A stretch of 32,347 nucleotides of DNA from Acidobacteriota bacterium (GTDB taxonomy: Bacteria; Acidobacteriota; Holophagae; Acanthopleuribacterales; Acanthopleuribacteraceae). Made by a program: the position numbers and the translations under genes. Under the pieces are notes generated by a model. The model worked only from the letters and a program-made list of their open reading frames with translations, made no database searches and was not told where the DNA came from. Shown piece after piece: positions 24,801 through 31,855 of the stretch. The stretch spans positions 1-32,347 of the forward strand of contig PDUC01000013.1 in NCBI GenBank assembly GCA_002747255.1, read 5' to 3'. Numbering within the stretch: position 1 is the first letter of the stretch; every line of letters begins with the position of its first letter.

Positions 24801-24955
24801 AACCCGGCAATGAAATCCAGAGCCCCATGGCTGAAGTCATCTTGGGAGGCTTGGTCAGTTCAACGCTGCTCAACATGATCCTGGTCCCTCTGCTCTTCAT
24901 GAAATGGGGATACCGATCTAAAGCAAAAAAGAGTCAGGCACGGGAGGTTGTATGA
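21857..24955 (+). CDS. RND efflux pump, heavy-metal class (CusA/CzcA-like)
   Basis: The protein has 1032 residues, the normal size of RND pumps, with twelve expected membrane helices. TM1 is followed by TTPIDVFPDLTAPTVTVMTQ, the typical HME-RND start. The TM4 proton-relay region reads LGGFTIAIGALVDDAIIDVEN with two adjacent Asp. Two large periplasmic loops are present, and the second half repeats the fold (FNEGSLTLFLASPPG, then MVGFITLFGIATRNGVLLV). It is driven by the proton gradient and moves cations, probably Cu/Ag or Zn/Co class, across the envelope. The exact metal is not readable, although the His-rich partners fit Cu or Zn. It is flanked by its adaptor and channel; the stop overlaps the tolC-family gene by four bases. 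Confidence 0.92.
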   Translation: MLNYIIKTSLNFRVLVLIFGLTLLLFGAYVVKTTPIDVFPDLTAPTVTVMTQAPGMAPEELELMATFPLETALNGSGNIRRVRSLTSEGMSTIWVEFQWGEDIYRARQIVSERLQTVTLPEGVEKPQMGPISSIMGEVMFLAVTSESMSSMELRKLVDTQIVRRLQAIPGVSKAAPVGGDVIQYSIEVDPLLMARYQLNIDQLLDIMNGASKNSAAGFQLDMGQEYLVRGLGRAESVDDLSHVVVKVQGGIPLTLSDVATIKIEPRPKRGTASYNAKEAIVISMQKQPGINTLLLTEQIEEVLEELRATLPDSVSISEDSFRQATFIERAVSNISKALRDGAILVIVILFFFLGSFRTTLISGVAIPLSLLGGVLVLSYFGLTINTMTLGGFTIAIGALVDDAIIDVENVFRRLKLEQLLPLDQRRSPLQVIFHASSEVRSAIFFATLIIILVFIPIFFLPGVEGRLLRPLGLAYVSALLASLLVSLTVTPVLCYYLLTREKVLASSEPAFARTLKNGYKRLLSSCMKHPKIIYGLTIVLVVMACLCAPFFGKSFLPEFNEGSLTLFLASPPGTLIKDSDAIGTDIEKKLLEFPEVVSTLRRTGRGDLDEHGMGVHASEIEVVMKQGRPQEELLQLMRTSTSSVPGVNVSFGQPISHRIDHMISGSKTNLAIKIFGPDLAVLRDLSRQVMAKVEPIGEVVDLSNQEQSVIPQILIDFDDSSMAKMGLQPATLARSVEALFQGTLAGEMVKDGLVSQVMIKFPEELRTFRKQIPDLPIMLNNGQIINLGDVAKVREDLGPSLIRRENVQRLAVLTANISSTDKTGVGEKVWQAIHEIDFPNGYYATLEGQFEEASKSLRTLSILTVLVLLGIYILLFSAFRNHIHTLIVLTNLPLALIGGIFALCIGSKILSIASMVGFITLFGIATRNGVLLVTHYQHLVENEGKQKRDAVVTGSIERLLPILMTALTAGLALVPLVFHGAEPGNEIQSPMAEVILGGLVSSTLLNMILVPLLFMKWGYRSKAKKSQAREVV

Positions 24956-26208
24956 TGCGTGACACCATGAAAACAATAAAAAATTTCCTGCTGATGGGTT
25001 TGTTTCACTGCGCGCTCGGCGGTTTGAGTCTTTACGCCCTGGACTTTAAACATCTAAGTCTGGAAGACGCGTGCCGGTTAAGCCAAAAGCACCATCCTGC
25101 GATTCAAACGGCAAAAGCGGAACTGGTTGACCGGGAACTGGCCCTCAAGCAGGTGCAAAGGTGGTCCAACCCCGAAATGGAGCTGAATTTAGAGAACATC
25201 GACTCCACTTCCGGTTCCGATCCAGACGGTGAAGAACTCAGTGAAGAACGGGAACTGGTTTTCTCACAGTCTCTTAGGCTTCCTGGCTACAAGAACGCTC
25301 AGCTTGACGAAAGCCAAAACCAGCTGGCCGTTTCCAGGTTGAAATTGAAGTTGGTGGAGCGAGACGTGGTGCTGAAGACATCGGAAAGGTTCTGGAAACT
25401 CTTTGCAGCCCAAAAAACCGTTGAAATTCATCAATCCACTCTGCGCTTCCTGAAACGTTACGCTCTGAGACTGGAACAACTGCTTAAAGAGGGAAAAATA
25501 CCGAAAACCGATTTCAGACGCATTCAGTTGGAGAGCGGCTTGGCTCAGCAAAAGCTGGACAACGCTCTAAGACTGCAAACGACGGCCAGTCTGGAGCTTC
25601 GACAATTGTGGGGTTTGAGCGAGGTGAAGGAAATTCAGGTGGCAGGGGAGTGGGAACACGTTGAACTGCCGGAGCCCGATCAGTTTTCCATTGACCAACA
25701 CGCCGTTATCCAACTGGCAAAGCTGCAGGTTCAGCAAGCGGAACTCCAGGAAAGGTTGCTCGAGAAAAGCAACTTTTCAAATATCAGCCTCAAGGCGGGC
25801 ATCAAGAATCACCCTGCCATCCAGGCAACGGGTGTGCAGGTTGGTTTGAGTCTGGAACTTCCAGTCTTCAATCGCAGGAAAGAAGAAATTCAACGTCAAA
25901 GTAACGCCAGGCTGAATCAAGCCTACCGCCAAAAAGTAGATCGCGGGAGGATCGCTTCCAGGATCGACGAGCTAAATGCCAATTTGCGTGTGATCGCCCG
26001 TCAACTTGAAAACTACGCCGTGAATCTGCTGCCCCTGGCTGAGACAGAGATGGAATCCATTCAATTGAGCTACGAAGAAGGCTACCACGGTTATCTGGAT
26101 GTACTGGATCGATTGCAAAACACAACCGAATTGCGGCTTCAATACAACGAACTACTCCTGGAAAACCGCATACAGTATGACCAGCTGATGTACTGGCTGG
26201 AAGACTGA
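24952..26208 (+). CDS. TolC-family outer-membrane efflux protein (CusC/CzcC-like)
   Basis: The protein has 418 residues. A signal peptide (NFLLMGLFHCALGGLSLYA, cleavage probably after YA) is followed by two repeats of the OEP fold: long amphipathic helices such as LSLEDACRLSQKHHPAIQTA, and NPEMELNLENI, which forms part of the barrel. The second repeat ends in QLSYEEGYHGYLDVLDRLQ. It forms the trimeric channel through which the RND pump discharges its substrate. ATG 24952 overlaps the pump stop (ATGA) behind GGGAGG (24942-24947); ATG 24967 is an alternative start that would give a tidier signal peptide. It is the last gene of the operon; no clear terminator follows. Confidence 0.9.
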   Translation: MMRDTMKTIKNFLLMGLFHCALGGLSLYALDFKHLSLEDACRLSQKHHPAIQTAKAELVDRELALKQVQRWSNPEMELNLENIDSTSGSDPDGEELSEERELVFSQSLRLPGYKNAQLDESQNQLAVSRLKLKLVERDVVLKTSERFWKLFAAQKTVEIHQSTLRFLKRYALRLEQLLKEGKIPKTDFRRIQLESGLAQQKLDNALRLQTTASLELRQLWGLSEVKEIQVAGEWEHVELPEPDQFSIDQHAVIQLAKLQVQQAELQERLLEKSNFSNISLKAGIKNHPAIQATGVQVGLSLELPVFNRRKEEIQRQSNARLNQAYRQKVDRGRIASRIDELNANLRVIARQLENYAVNLLPLAETEMESIQLSYEEGYHGYLDVLDRLQNTTELRLQYNELLLENRIQYDQLMYWLED

Positions 26209-26644
26209 TTGGTTGGTATTTTCAGTAGAACGGTTTCGAGTTGAACTGCATTCCTGTTGGCCTGAAGCTTGATGTGTGAGCAATGAGCGGCGGTCAAGCG
26301 GATCTTCCAGAGTAAACACCATAAAAAACGACATAAATCATTTAATTAGTGAACTTTATTCGTTTTAGACTGTATTTATTAGTGGATGTGCAGCCACTAC
26401 TCATGACAGTTTTGGCTTGCAATGCCGAAAAAATCTGCTATCTTTTGGATTACGGTTAAGCCATTGAATTAAAATATTTTAAGGTATGCCCACTAAGGCA
26501 AAGTCAGGAAGTCAGGTGTAAGTTTTTTTAGTTTCAAAAGTTCCAGTGGAATCAAAGTCCGCAAGCTCCAGTAAGATCCTATAAAAAACAGGAGTAGATC
26601 ACGTCACAAACAAGGTTCAAAAATCATACTAGCAGGAGGTTTTT
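26209..26644. other. Intergenic stretch, AT-rich, no supported gene
   Basis: This region separates the efflux operon from the accessory region. It contains an AT palindrome TTAAAATATTTTAA (26469-26482), which could be part of a promoter but carries little information. A frame of 11 codons at 26486 has its ribosome-like bases too close to be credible. The base composition shifts to higher A+T from here on. Confidence 0.45.
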
Positions 26645-27475
26645 ATGGTGTTTCTCATTTCTCTCATTTTCAGTGGAGAGCTTGTATTTCAAAAAGCCAC
26701 CACACATAACTTAAACCCAGTTGTAGTCTCTGCTTTTTCTATAAACAAAAACGACGATGTATGTATTGTCTCTAATAGGTTGTCCTTGCTTTTTGGAAAA
26801 ATCGATGCATTATCCCACGTTAATTTCCCAATTTCAAAAAGCCATAAAATAATCTGGGTAGAATCGCTAAAGTCATTTGTCCTTTCTGATTACCAAAACA
26901 ACCTGGTTTCTTTCTGGGATAAAAATGGATCTCTACTTGGGAAGAGAAATATTTACCCGGAAAAATACAGAGATTATTTATTTCTACCCGAAAACAAGGT
27001 CATAAGAGTCAAAGAAGATTTAAATGGCCCTTATACAATCCAGTTCTTATGTGAAGAGAAACCTGTTTTCTCATTCAATGACAATGATAACTCGAGGTTA
27101 CGTGAAGGAACTATCGTAAAAAGATTGAATGAGCCTTACTCTATATGGGGTAATTGTGAATCTCATATTTGTTTCTATTATTCGAAACTCAATTATTTAA
27201 CGCTTATAAGTGTGCATAGTCAAAATGAGATTACCCAGCTCCCTATCGAAGAAGATGCAAATATTGAGTGTATTTTATTTTCGGACGATCAAACTATACT
27301 GACTTGCTCTCCTCATGGTCGATATCAAAAAAAAGTAACCCTTTTCGACCTCACAAAGGGGGTATCTCACTCAGGCCTTCTGTTTGATTATCCAAAAGCT
27401 ATTTCAAATGGGAAATTATACCTTGTTGATAAGAATATTGTTGAGGTCTATAATTACAAAGTTTCTTATGATTAG
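26645..27475 (+). CDS. Secreted protein of unknown function, possibly beta-propeller-like
   Basis: The protein has 276 residues. A short hydrophobic N-terminus (MVFLISLIFSG) suggests export. The rest is rich in beta-strand-like alternation with repeated turn sequences (WDKNGSLLGKR, SINKNDDVC, FSDDQTILTC), which is compatible with a small beta-propeller, but no family motif is certain. AGGAGG (26634-26639) stands at ideal distance before ATG 26645. The gene is markedly AT-richer than the efflux genes, which fits horizontally acquired or fast-evolving DNA. The next two genes encode a tiny protein and a second, larger propeller-like protein. Confidence 0.6.
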   Translation: MVFLISLIFSGELVFQKATTHNLNPVVVSAFSINKNDDVCIVSNRLSLLFGKIDALSHVNFPISKSHKIIWVESLKSFVLSDYQNNLVSFWDKNGSLLGKRNIYPEKYRDYLFLPENKVIRVKEDLNGPYTIQFLCEEKPVFSFNDNDNSRLREGTIVKRLNEPYSIWGNCESHICFYYSKLNYLTLISVHSQNEITQLPIEEDANIECILFSDDQTILTCSPHGRYQKKVTLFDLTKGVSHSGLLFDYPKAISNGKLYLVDKNIVEVYNYKVSYD

Positions 27476-27584
27476 ATATTGACCGTTCGTTTTCATTTTG
27501 GTGAAAATCAGTGTGTTAAAAGATCATTCGGAGATTTAAACGAAAATATTTACAACGATTCGTGTTATTTTAAGGAGTGCTTGT

Positions 27585-27773
27585 ATGGTTGCTGGAATTC
27601 CTGTTCAGCACCAAGATGATGGTGATCCATCTGATGGCGGATCAGCTGGCTGTGGTCAAGCGTGGCACTGTTGTAATGCAAGAGCAGGTTTTAAAGTTGC
27701 TGCCAGAAGTGAATGTACATACCGTTCTACTGGCAACCTGATTGAGGGAAGGAGTCTATATATACAATGTTGA
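27585..27773 (+). CDS. Small Cys-rich protein, 62 aa, preceding a propeller gene
   Basis: This short gene has a strong TAAGGAG site (27571-27577) 7 bases before its ATG. It encodes MVAGIPVQHQDDGDPSDGG followed by a Cys-rich part (GCGQAWHCCNARAG ... SEC ... IQC). There are five cysteines, no signal peptide and no membrane segment. It overlaps the next gene by 7 bases (27767-27773), so the two are translationally linked. The N-terminal motif AGIPV...GDPSD reappears in another tiny gene at 30054. I do not know the family. The pairing resembles in layout the Bacteroidetes small NVEALA proteins next to six-bladed propeller genes, but the sequence does not match NVEALA. It could be a peptide precursor or a small partner of the exported neighbour. 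Confidence 0.6.
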   Translation: MVAGIPVQHQDDGDPSDGGSAGCGQAWHCCNARAGFKVAARSECTYRSTGNLIEGRSLYIQC

Positions 27774-28816
27774 CAAAATACTCTTTAGCCAGGGTCGTTG
27801 TACTTGTCCCGCTTTTGTCATTATGCGTTTTTGGATATGAAAAAATAGATATGGCGAAGTGGGACAATCCTGTCTATTTCACTACAAACATAAGAATTCA
27901 TGGTGACTTAATTTCTGTTTTCGATTCAAAAGAGTGGAAGCTGAAGCTATACGATGTTTCAAAAGGCCTGGAGTCGCCAACGTTTCTTTGGGAGACGACC
28001 GGAGCAGGACCAGGTCCCAATGAAATTCCAAAAGACACCAAAGTTAACAATGTTGCTGTCGACTTGAACCATTCCGAAGTCTGGATGAGTCATCAATACG
28101 GTTTCAAGGTATACGATCTCCACAGTGGCGTTCAAAAACGAAATACGGTAATGCCATTTAACGCCGCCTGGGTTGAGATAAACGCTGGATCTGTCTTTAT
28201 AACAAGTGAGAAGCCCTTTCAGAAAAGGGTTGTTCTTCAGGAATTAAAAGGAACCCTTGACCCCAAAGTTGATGATCTATCTCCTTTTATTGTTTCATCC
28301 ATAGAACACCCAACTGGAATACCCGTGACTGACTCGGGAGCTTTTTTGAACTTGCGACCCGAATTGTTTTTTCTAAATGGAAGATTTTATGCGTGGGAAT
28401 TCATAATTGGTGAGCTATGTATCATTGAAAACAATCAAATAACTGCATTTGAACGGATTCCACAGCATCATTATTTATCGAAAAGAATGAAACCTGTCAG
28501 TTACGATGGTATAGCCAACCAGCCATCGATGCAGGTTATGGGTATTCCTTTTCCAGAGTGTGGCATGGTCTATTCGGAAGGCACGATTTGGACATCTCTT
28601 TTTTGCCCCAGAGATCCTTATCCCATGAGGGCCTTCGTTCAGTTAGACGAAAACGGAAAAGTTGTCGGTAAATACACTCACCAGCTTTTCAAAGACTTTG
28701 AATCTATCTTCAGGTGTTATCTCTTGAGTCTGGAGGATCATACTTTCATTGTATTTGATGCTGTCGAAGGCGACACAATATATAAAATTCCAAAGCGTGA
28801 GCTAATCAAGCTCTGA
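27767..28816 (+). CDS. Exported six-bladed beta-propeller-like protein
   Basis: The protein has 349 residues. A signal peptide (VVVLVPLLSLCVFG) is followed by strand-rich sequence with blade-like repeats (DLISVFDSKEWKLKLYDV, NEIPKDTKVNNVAVDL, EVWMSHQYGFKVYDLH). TTGAGPGPNEI corresponds to the G-x-GPGE-like turn typical of bacterial six-bladed propeller proteins. No enzymatic residues can be named; such proteins usually bind ligands or partners in the periplasm or at the surface. The start overlaps the 62-codon gene by 7 bases; AAGGAG at about 27748 is the likely but distant ribosome site, so re-initiation is plausible. Confidence 0.7.
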   Translation: MLTKYSLARVVVLVPLLSLCVFGYEKIDMAKWDNPVYFTTNIRIHGDLISVFDSKEWKLKLYDVSKGLESPTFLWETTGAGPGPNEIPKDTKVNNVAVDLNHSEVWMSHQYGFKVYDLHSGVQKRNTVMPFNAAWVEINAGSVFITSEKPFQKRVVLQELKGTLDPKVDDLSPFIVSSIEHPTGIPVTDSGAFLNLRPELFFLNGRFYAWEFIIGELCIIENNQITAFERIPQHHYLSKRMKPVSYDGIANQPSMQVMGIPFPECGMVYSEGTIWTSLFCPRDPYPMRAFVQLDENGKVVGKYTHQLFKDFESIFRCYLLSLEDHTFIVFDAVEGDTIYKIPKRELIKL

Positions 28817-29050
28817 CAACCATTTTTTAGTCATGAGGGGCTTTTCCTTCCTCAAATCATTCTTAGCATTTTGAAGAAACACCAGATGGATAGATATGGA
28901 TGAAATTTTTCCTGAAACCGAAAGTCATTGTAGAGATATAACACGCTGACTTCTAACGGACGCTTGATTTGCAGGCGAGAAATTTACAAAAGAGGTTTAC
29001 CAAAGGACAATTCCTACCAGGACATCCAAGTTTCCCCTGTTTTAAAAAAA

Positions 29051-29825
29051 GGAACCACAGATGGACACAGATAAACACAGATTTTTAAATAGGAAGCCAT
29101 TCGCAAAATGATTGGTAATGCATTTCAGGTTCTGAATGTGATTCATTAATTAAGAAACTTCTATTTGGGTGCCACAGATTCATTTATGGTTAACTATATC
29201 TGTGTCCATCTGTGTCCATCAGTGGTTAAAAAAAAGGAACCACAGATGAACACGGATAAACACAGATATTCCTATAGGAAGTTTCCCACAAAATAATTGG
29301 TTATGCATTTGAGTTTCTGAACATGATTCATTGATTAAGAACCCTCTATTTGGGTGTTCCATTCAATTCATTCATTCGTGTCAATTCGTGTTCATTCGTG
29401 GTTAAAAAAAGAAACCACAGATGGACACAGATAAACACAGATATTCCTATAGGAAGTTTCCCACAAAATCATTGTTAGTGTATTTGAGGTTCTGAACGAT
29501 ATTCATTAATTAATAAACCTCTATTTGGGTGCCACAGATTCATTTGTGGTTAACTACATCTGTGTCCATCCGTGTCCATCAGTGGTTAAAAAAAAGAAAC
29601 CACAGATGAACACAGATAAACACAGATATTCCTATAGGAAGCCATTCGCAAAATGATTGGTAATGCATTTGAGTTTCTGAACGTGATTCATTGATTAAGA
29701 ACCTCTATTTGGGTGTTCCATACTCAAAACTGATACCCTGAAAAACATTCGTGTGAATTCGTGTTCATTCGTGGTTAAAAAAGAAACCACAGACAAACAC
29801 AGATATTCATATACGAAGCCACTCC
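29051..29825. repeat. Repeat block 1: four tandem 175-187 bp units plus a truncated fifth
   Basis: Units start with GGAACCACAGATG or GAAACCACAGATG at 29051, 29236, 29411, 29596 and 29783 (truncated). Lengths are 185, 175, 185 and 187. A shared core contains CACAGATATTCCTATAGGAAG, absent only in detail from unit 1, and CTCTATTTGGGTG. Units 1 and 3 end in ATCTGTGTCCATC...AGTGGTTAA, an imperfect reverse complement of the unit start. Units 2 and 4 end in AATTCGTGTTCATTCGTGG, a related but different end. Unit ends thus carry inverted repeats. No protein is encoded. Confidence 0.9.
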
Positions 29826-30053
29826 ATTTCCATTCCAAAATCCAATACGGGTAATGATCTTTTCTTGCAACTGTTACAGGAAAAAAAAAGGTGTGGTCAA
29901 TATGGTTCAGGCAGATACACAACGTTTTGCCGTCGAGGTAACAGACTCAGGTGCAGGCAAACAACTTTCTGGAGAAGATAGATGGAAATGGCAGCGTCAA
30001 AAAAAGATATAGCCAAACCATGAGTGAATACAGAGAGATAGAAGAAGGAAAAA

Positions 30054-30206
30054 ATGCCAGTCTTTCAGCAAGTGCAAATCTATGTTACCCTACAAATTGT
30101 ACAAGAAGCAGGAGTTCCTATTTATCAAACATATCCAAGTGGAGATCCAACAGATGTGGTACAAGTGATTCTCCGTGATCCAGAATTGGAACCAGAAAAG
30201 AGGTGA
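30054..30206 (+). CDS. Small protein, 50 aa, sharing a motif with the 62-aa protein
   Basis: This is a short gene with AAGGA (30045-30049) before ATG 30054. It encodes MPVFQQVQIYVTLQIVQE, then AGVPIYQTYPSGDPTDVV, and ends PELEPEKR. AGVPI...GDPTD is clearly akin to AGIPV...GDPSD in the 27585 gene, although this copy has no cysteines and a longer N-terminus. Its stop lies 2 bases before the ATG of the next gene, so coupling is expected. A competing frame (ATG 30020 to stop at 30176) overlaps it, but the 50-codon frame has the better ribosome site and the motif. Function unknown. Confidence 0.5.
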   Translation: MPVFQQVQIYVTLQIVQEAGVPIYQTYPSGDPTDVVQVILRDPELEPEKR

Positions 30207-30208
30207 TA

Positions 30209-30913
30209 ATGTATTCAATTCTTGTGTTTTTGGCAATATCTTCTGTTCCTCAGTACTCTCCTGAAGTTTCCTTGAAAAAATTTATAGGGAAGCCCTTGAA
30301 AGATGTGATTATAGATTTAAATATTGATTCATCTTCATATGATTTTGGAGGTGGACTTGATGATTGCTTTTTAAAATATTGTTCTTTTGAAGATCGAAAC
30401 TCGAACTCTTATAAAATTTGGATAGAAACTCCATTTGTTTTATTGCCTAACTTTTTAACAGATAAAGATTACATCGAGAAGAGACAAAAGATATTTGAAG
30501 ACTCGTTAGAAAAAAAGGTTATACATATTTCACTAACTTGTGAAAAACCATTGAATAAGCTGGTTCACACTGAGTGTAAACCAGTATATGAGAAAGGTTT
30601 TTTCCCATTGTGCCTCTTTAAAGGAAAAATATTATCTACATGCATTCATTTGGAAGCCCTCTCGGATTTTAAAATTATCTTTGATGATTGGAATCAAGCT
30701 GTTATCTTACGAATTCGATATCCCAATATGAATATCTATGAAATCCAAATTGGATCAGATGATAAAGAGCTAAAAAACAAGGACTTATCAAAAGAATTAA
30801 CAATTCATGATATTCACAAATGTAAAATAAAGAATGTACGGATATTTTCCGGGGATAAGAGTACAGATCTTGAGGAGCTATTATTTAGCTTAGATGGTCG
30901 TTTGGAAAAATAA
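30209..30913 (+). CDS. Exported protein of unknown function
   Basis: The protein has 234 residues with a probable signal peptide (MYSILVFLAISSVPQYS). The mature part is AT-rich in codon use and contains several cysteines (DDCFLKYC, LTCEKP, TECKP, LCLFKG, STCIH), which suggests disulfides in the periplasm or outside the cell. No family is recognised. I chose ATG 30209 rather than the in-frame GTG at 30203 because the signal peptide begins there and the upstream small gene ends at 30206. The pair is bounded on both sides by the repeat blocks. Confidence 0.6.
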   Translation: MYSILVFLAISSVPQYSPEVSLKKFIGKPLKDVIIDLNIDSSSYDFGGGLDDCFLKYCSFEDRNSNSYKIWIETPFVLLPNFLTDKDYIEKRQKIFEDSLEKKVIHISLTCEKPLNKLVHTECKPVYEKGFFPLCLFKGKILSTCIHLEALSDFKIIFDDWNQAVILRIRYPNMNIYEIQIGSDDKELKNKDLSKELTIHDIHKCKIKNVRIFSGDKSTDLEELLFSLDGRLEK

Positions 30914-31068
30914 CAACTATTAAGGACACCCGTTTTTATTCCAGTATTTTACTTTTGCCACATTTTGAATAGGTGATTATCCTTAACAATCTTTACAGTA
31001 TTGAACGCAGGGTGTTTTCTGTCTTAAAAACCGCATTCGTAAACCATAACGAACTTTTGCCAATACCT

Positions 31069-31632
31069 CTGTGTCCATCCGTGTCCATCAGTGGTTAAAA
31101 AAAAGGAACCACAGATGAACACAGATAAACACAGATATTCCTATAGGAAGCCTCCCACAAAATCATTGGTAATGCATTTGAGTTTCTGAACGTGACTCAT
31201 TGATTAAGAACCCTCTATTTGGGTGTTCCATTCAATTCATTCATTCGTGTCAATTCGTGTTCATTCGTGGTTAAAAAAAGGAACCACAGATGAACACAGA
31301 TAAACACAGATATTCCTATAGGAAGTCTCCCACAAAATCATTGGTAATGCATTTGAGTTTCTGAACGTGACTCATTGATTAAGAACCTCTATTTGGGTGT
31401 TCCATACTCAAAACTGATACCCTGAAAAACATTCGTGTGAATTCGTGTTCATTCGTGGTTAAAAAATCATCCGTGTCCATCTGTGTCCATCAGTGGTTAA
31501 AAAAAGGAACCACAGATGAACACAGATATTCCTATAGGAAGTCTCCCACAAAATAATTGGTAATGCATTTGAGGTTCTTGGCGTTCATATCGGAAATTCA
31601 TTAATTTAAAAACCTTTATTTGGGTGTCCTGT
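31069..31632. repeat. Repeat block 2: units of the same family
   Basis: An orphan right end (TCTGTGTCCATCCGTG..., 31069-31104) is followed by a 175-bp unit (31105-31279), a 187-bp unit (31280-31466), another orphan right end (31467-31505), and a truncated unit from 31506 whose similarity fades near 31632. The 175-bp unit corresponds to unit 2 of block 1 and the 187-bp unit to unit 4, down to the internal variant sequences (CAATTCATTCATTCGTG and CTCAAAACTGATACCCTG). No protein is encoded. Confidence 0.9.
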
Positions 31633-31700
31633 GTTCAGCGACCTTGAATACGCTGTAAATATAAAAATATCTTTATTTTTTTGTTTAATTTAAACACAAA

Positions 31701-31731
31701 TTGACATTGTTGCTATCTTAATTGTTAAAAT
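31701..31731 (+). promoter_or_regulatory. Candidate promoter for the DUF1573 gene
   Basis: A perfect TTGACA (31701-31706) is followed by TAAAAT (31726-31731) with a 19-base spacer, slightly long. The DUF1573 start codon is about 125 bases downstream. Only consensus and position support it. Confidence 0.4.
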
Positions 31732-31855
31732 AGTTTGTATCACAATTGCCCGGTTGTCCGATTCTATTATCCCCAACAGACCGGAATTTGCTAGTATAGG
31801 GCTCAACGAAACACTGAAAGTCTTCAGGAATAGGCTTTTCGGTTTGGAGGTTAAT

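Noticed and set aside
26469-26500. AT palindrome and 11-codon frame as regulator site or small peptide gene before 26645
   Set aside because: The palindrome is pure A/T in an A/T-rich region, and the frame has its ribosome-like bases adjacent to the ATG and lacks the AG[IV]P motif of the other two small genes.
28830-28860. Terminator after the propeller gene (TGAGG...CCTCA)
   Set aside because: The stem is only five base pairs with an 11-base loop and is not followed by a T-run.
29902-30176. Frames at 29902 (36 codons) and 30020 (52 codons) near the second small gene
   Set aside because: No good ribosome site for either and no similarity to anything else in the window; the 50-codon frame at 30054 has both a site and the shared motif.
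29051-31632. CRISPR array
   Set aside because: Units are 175-187 bp and conserved along their whole length; there are no short repeats alternating with unique spacers of constant size, and no cas genes.
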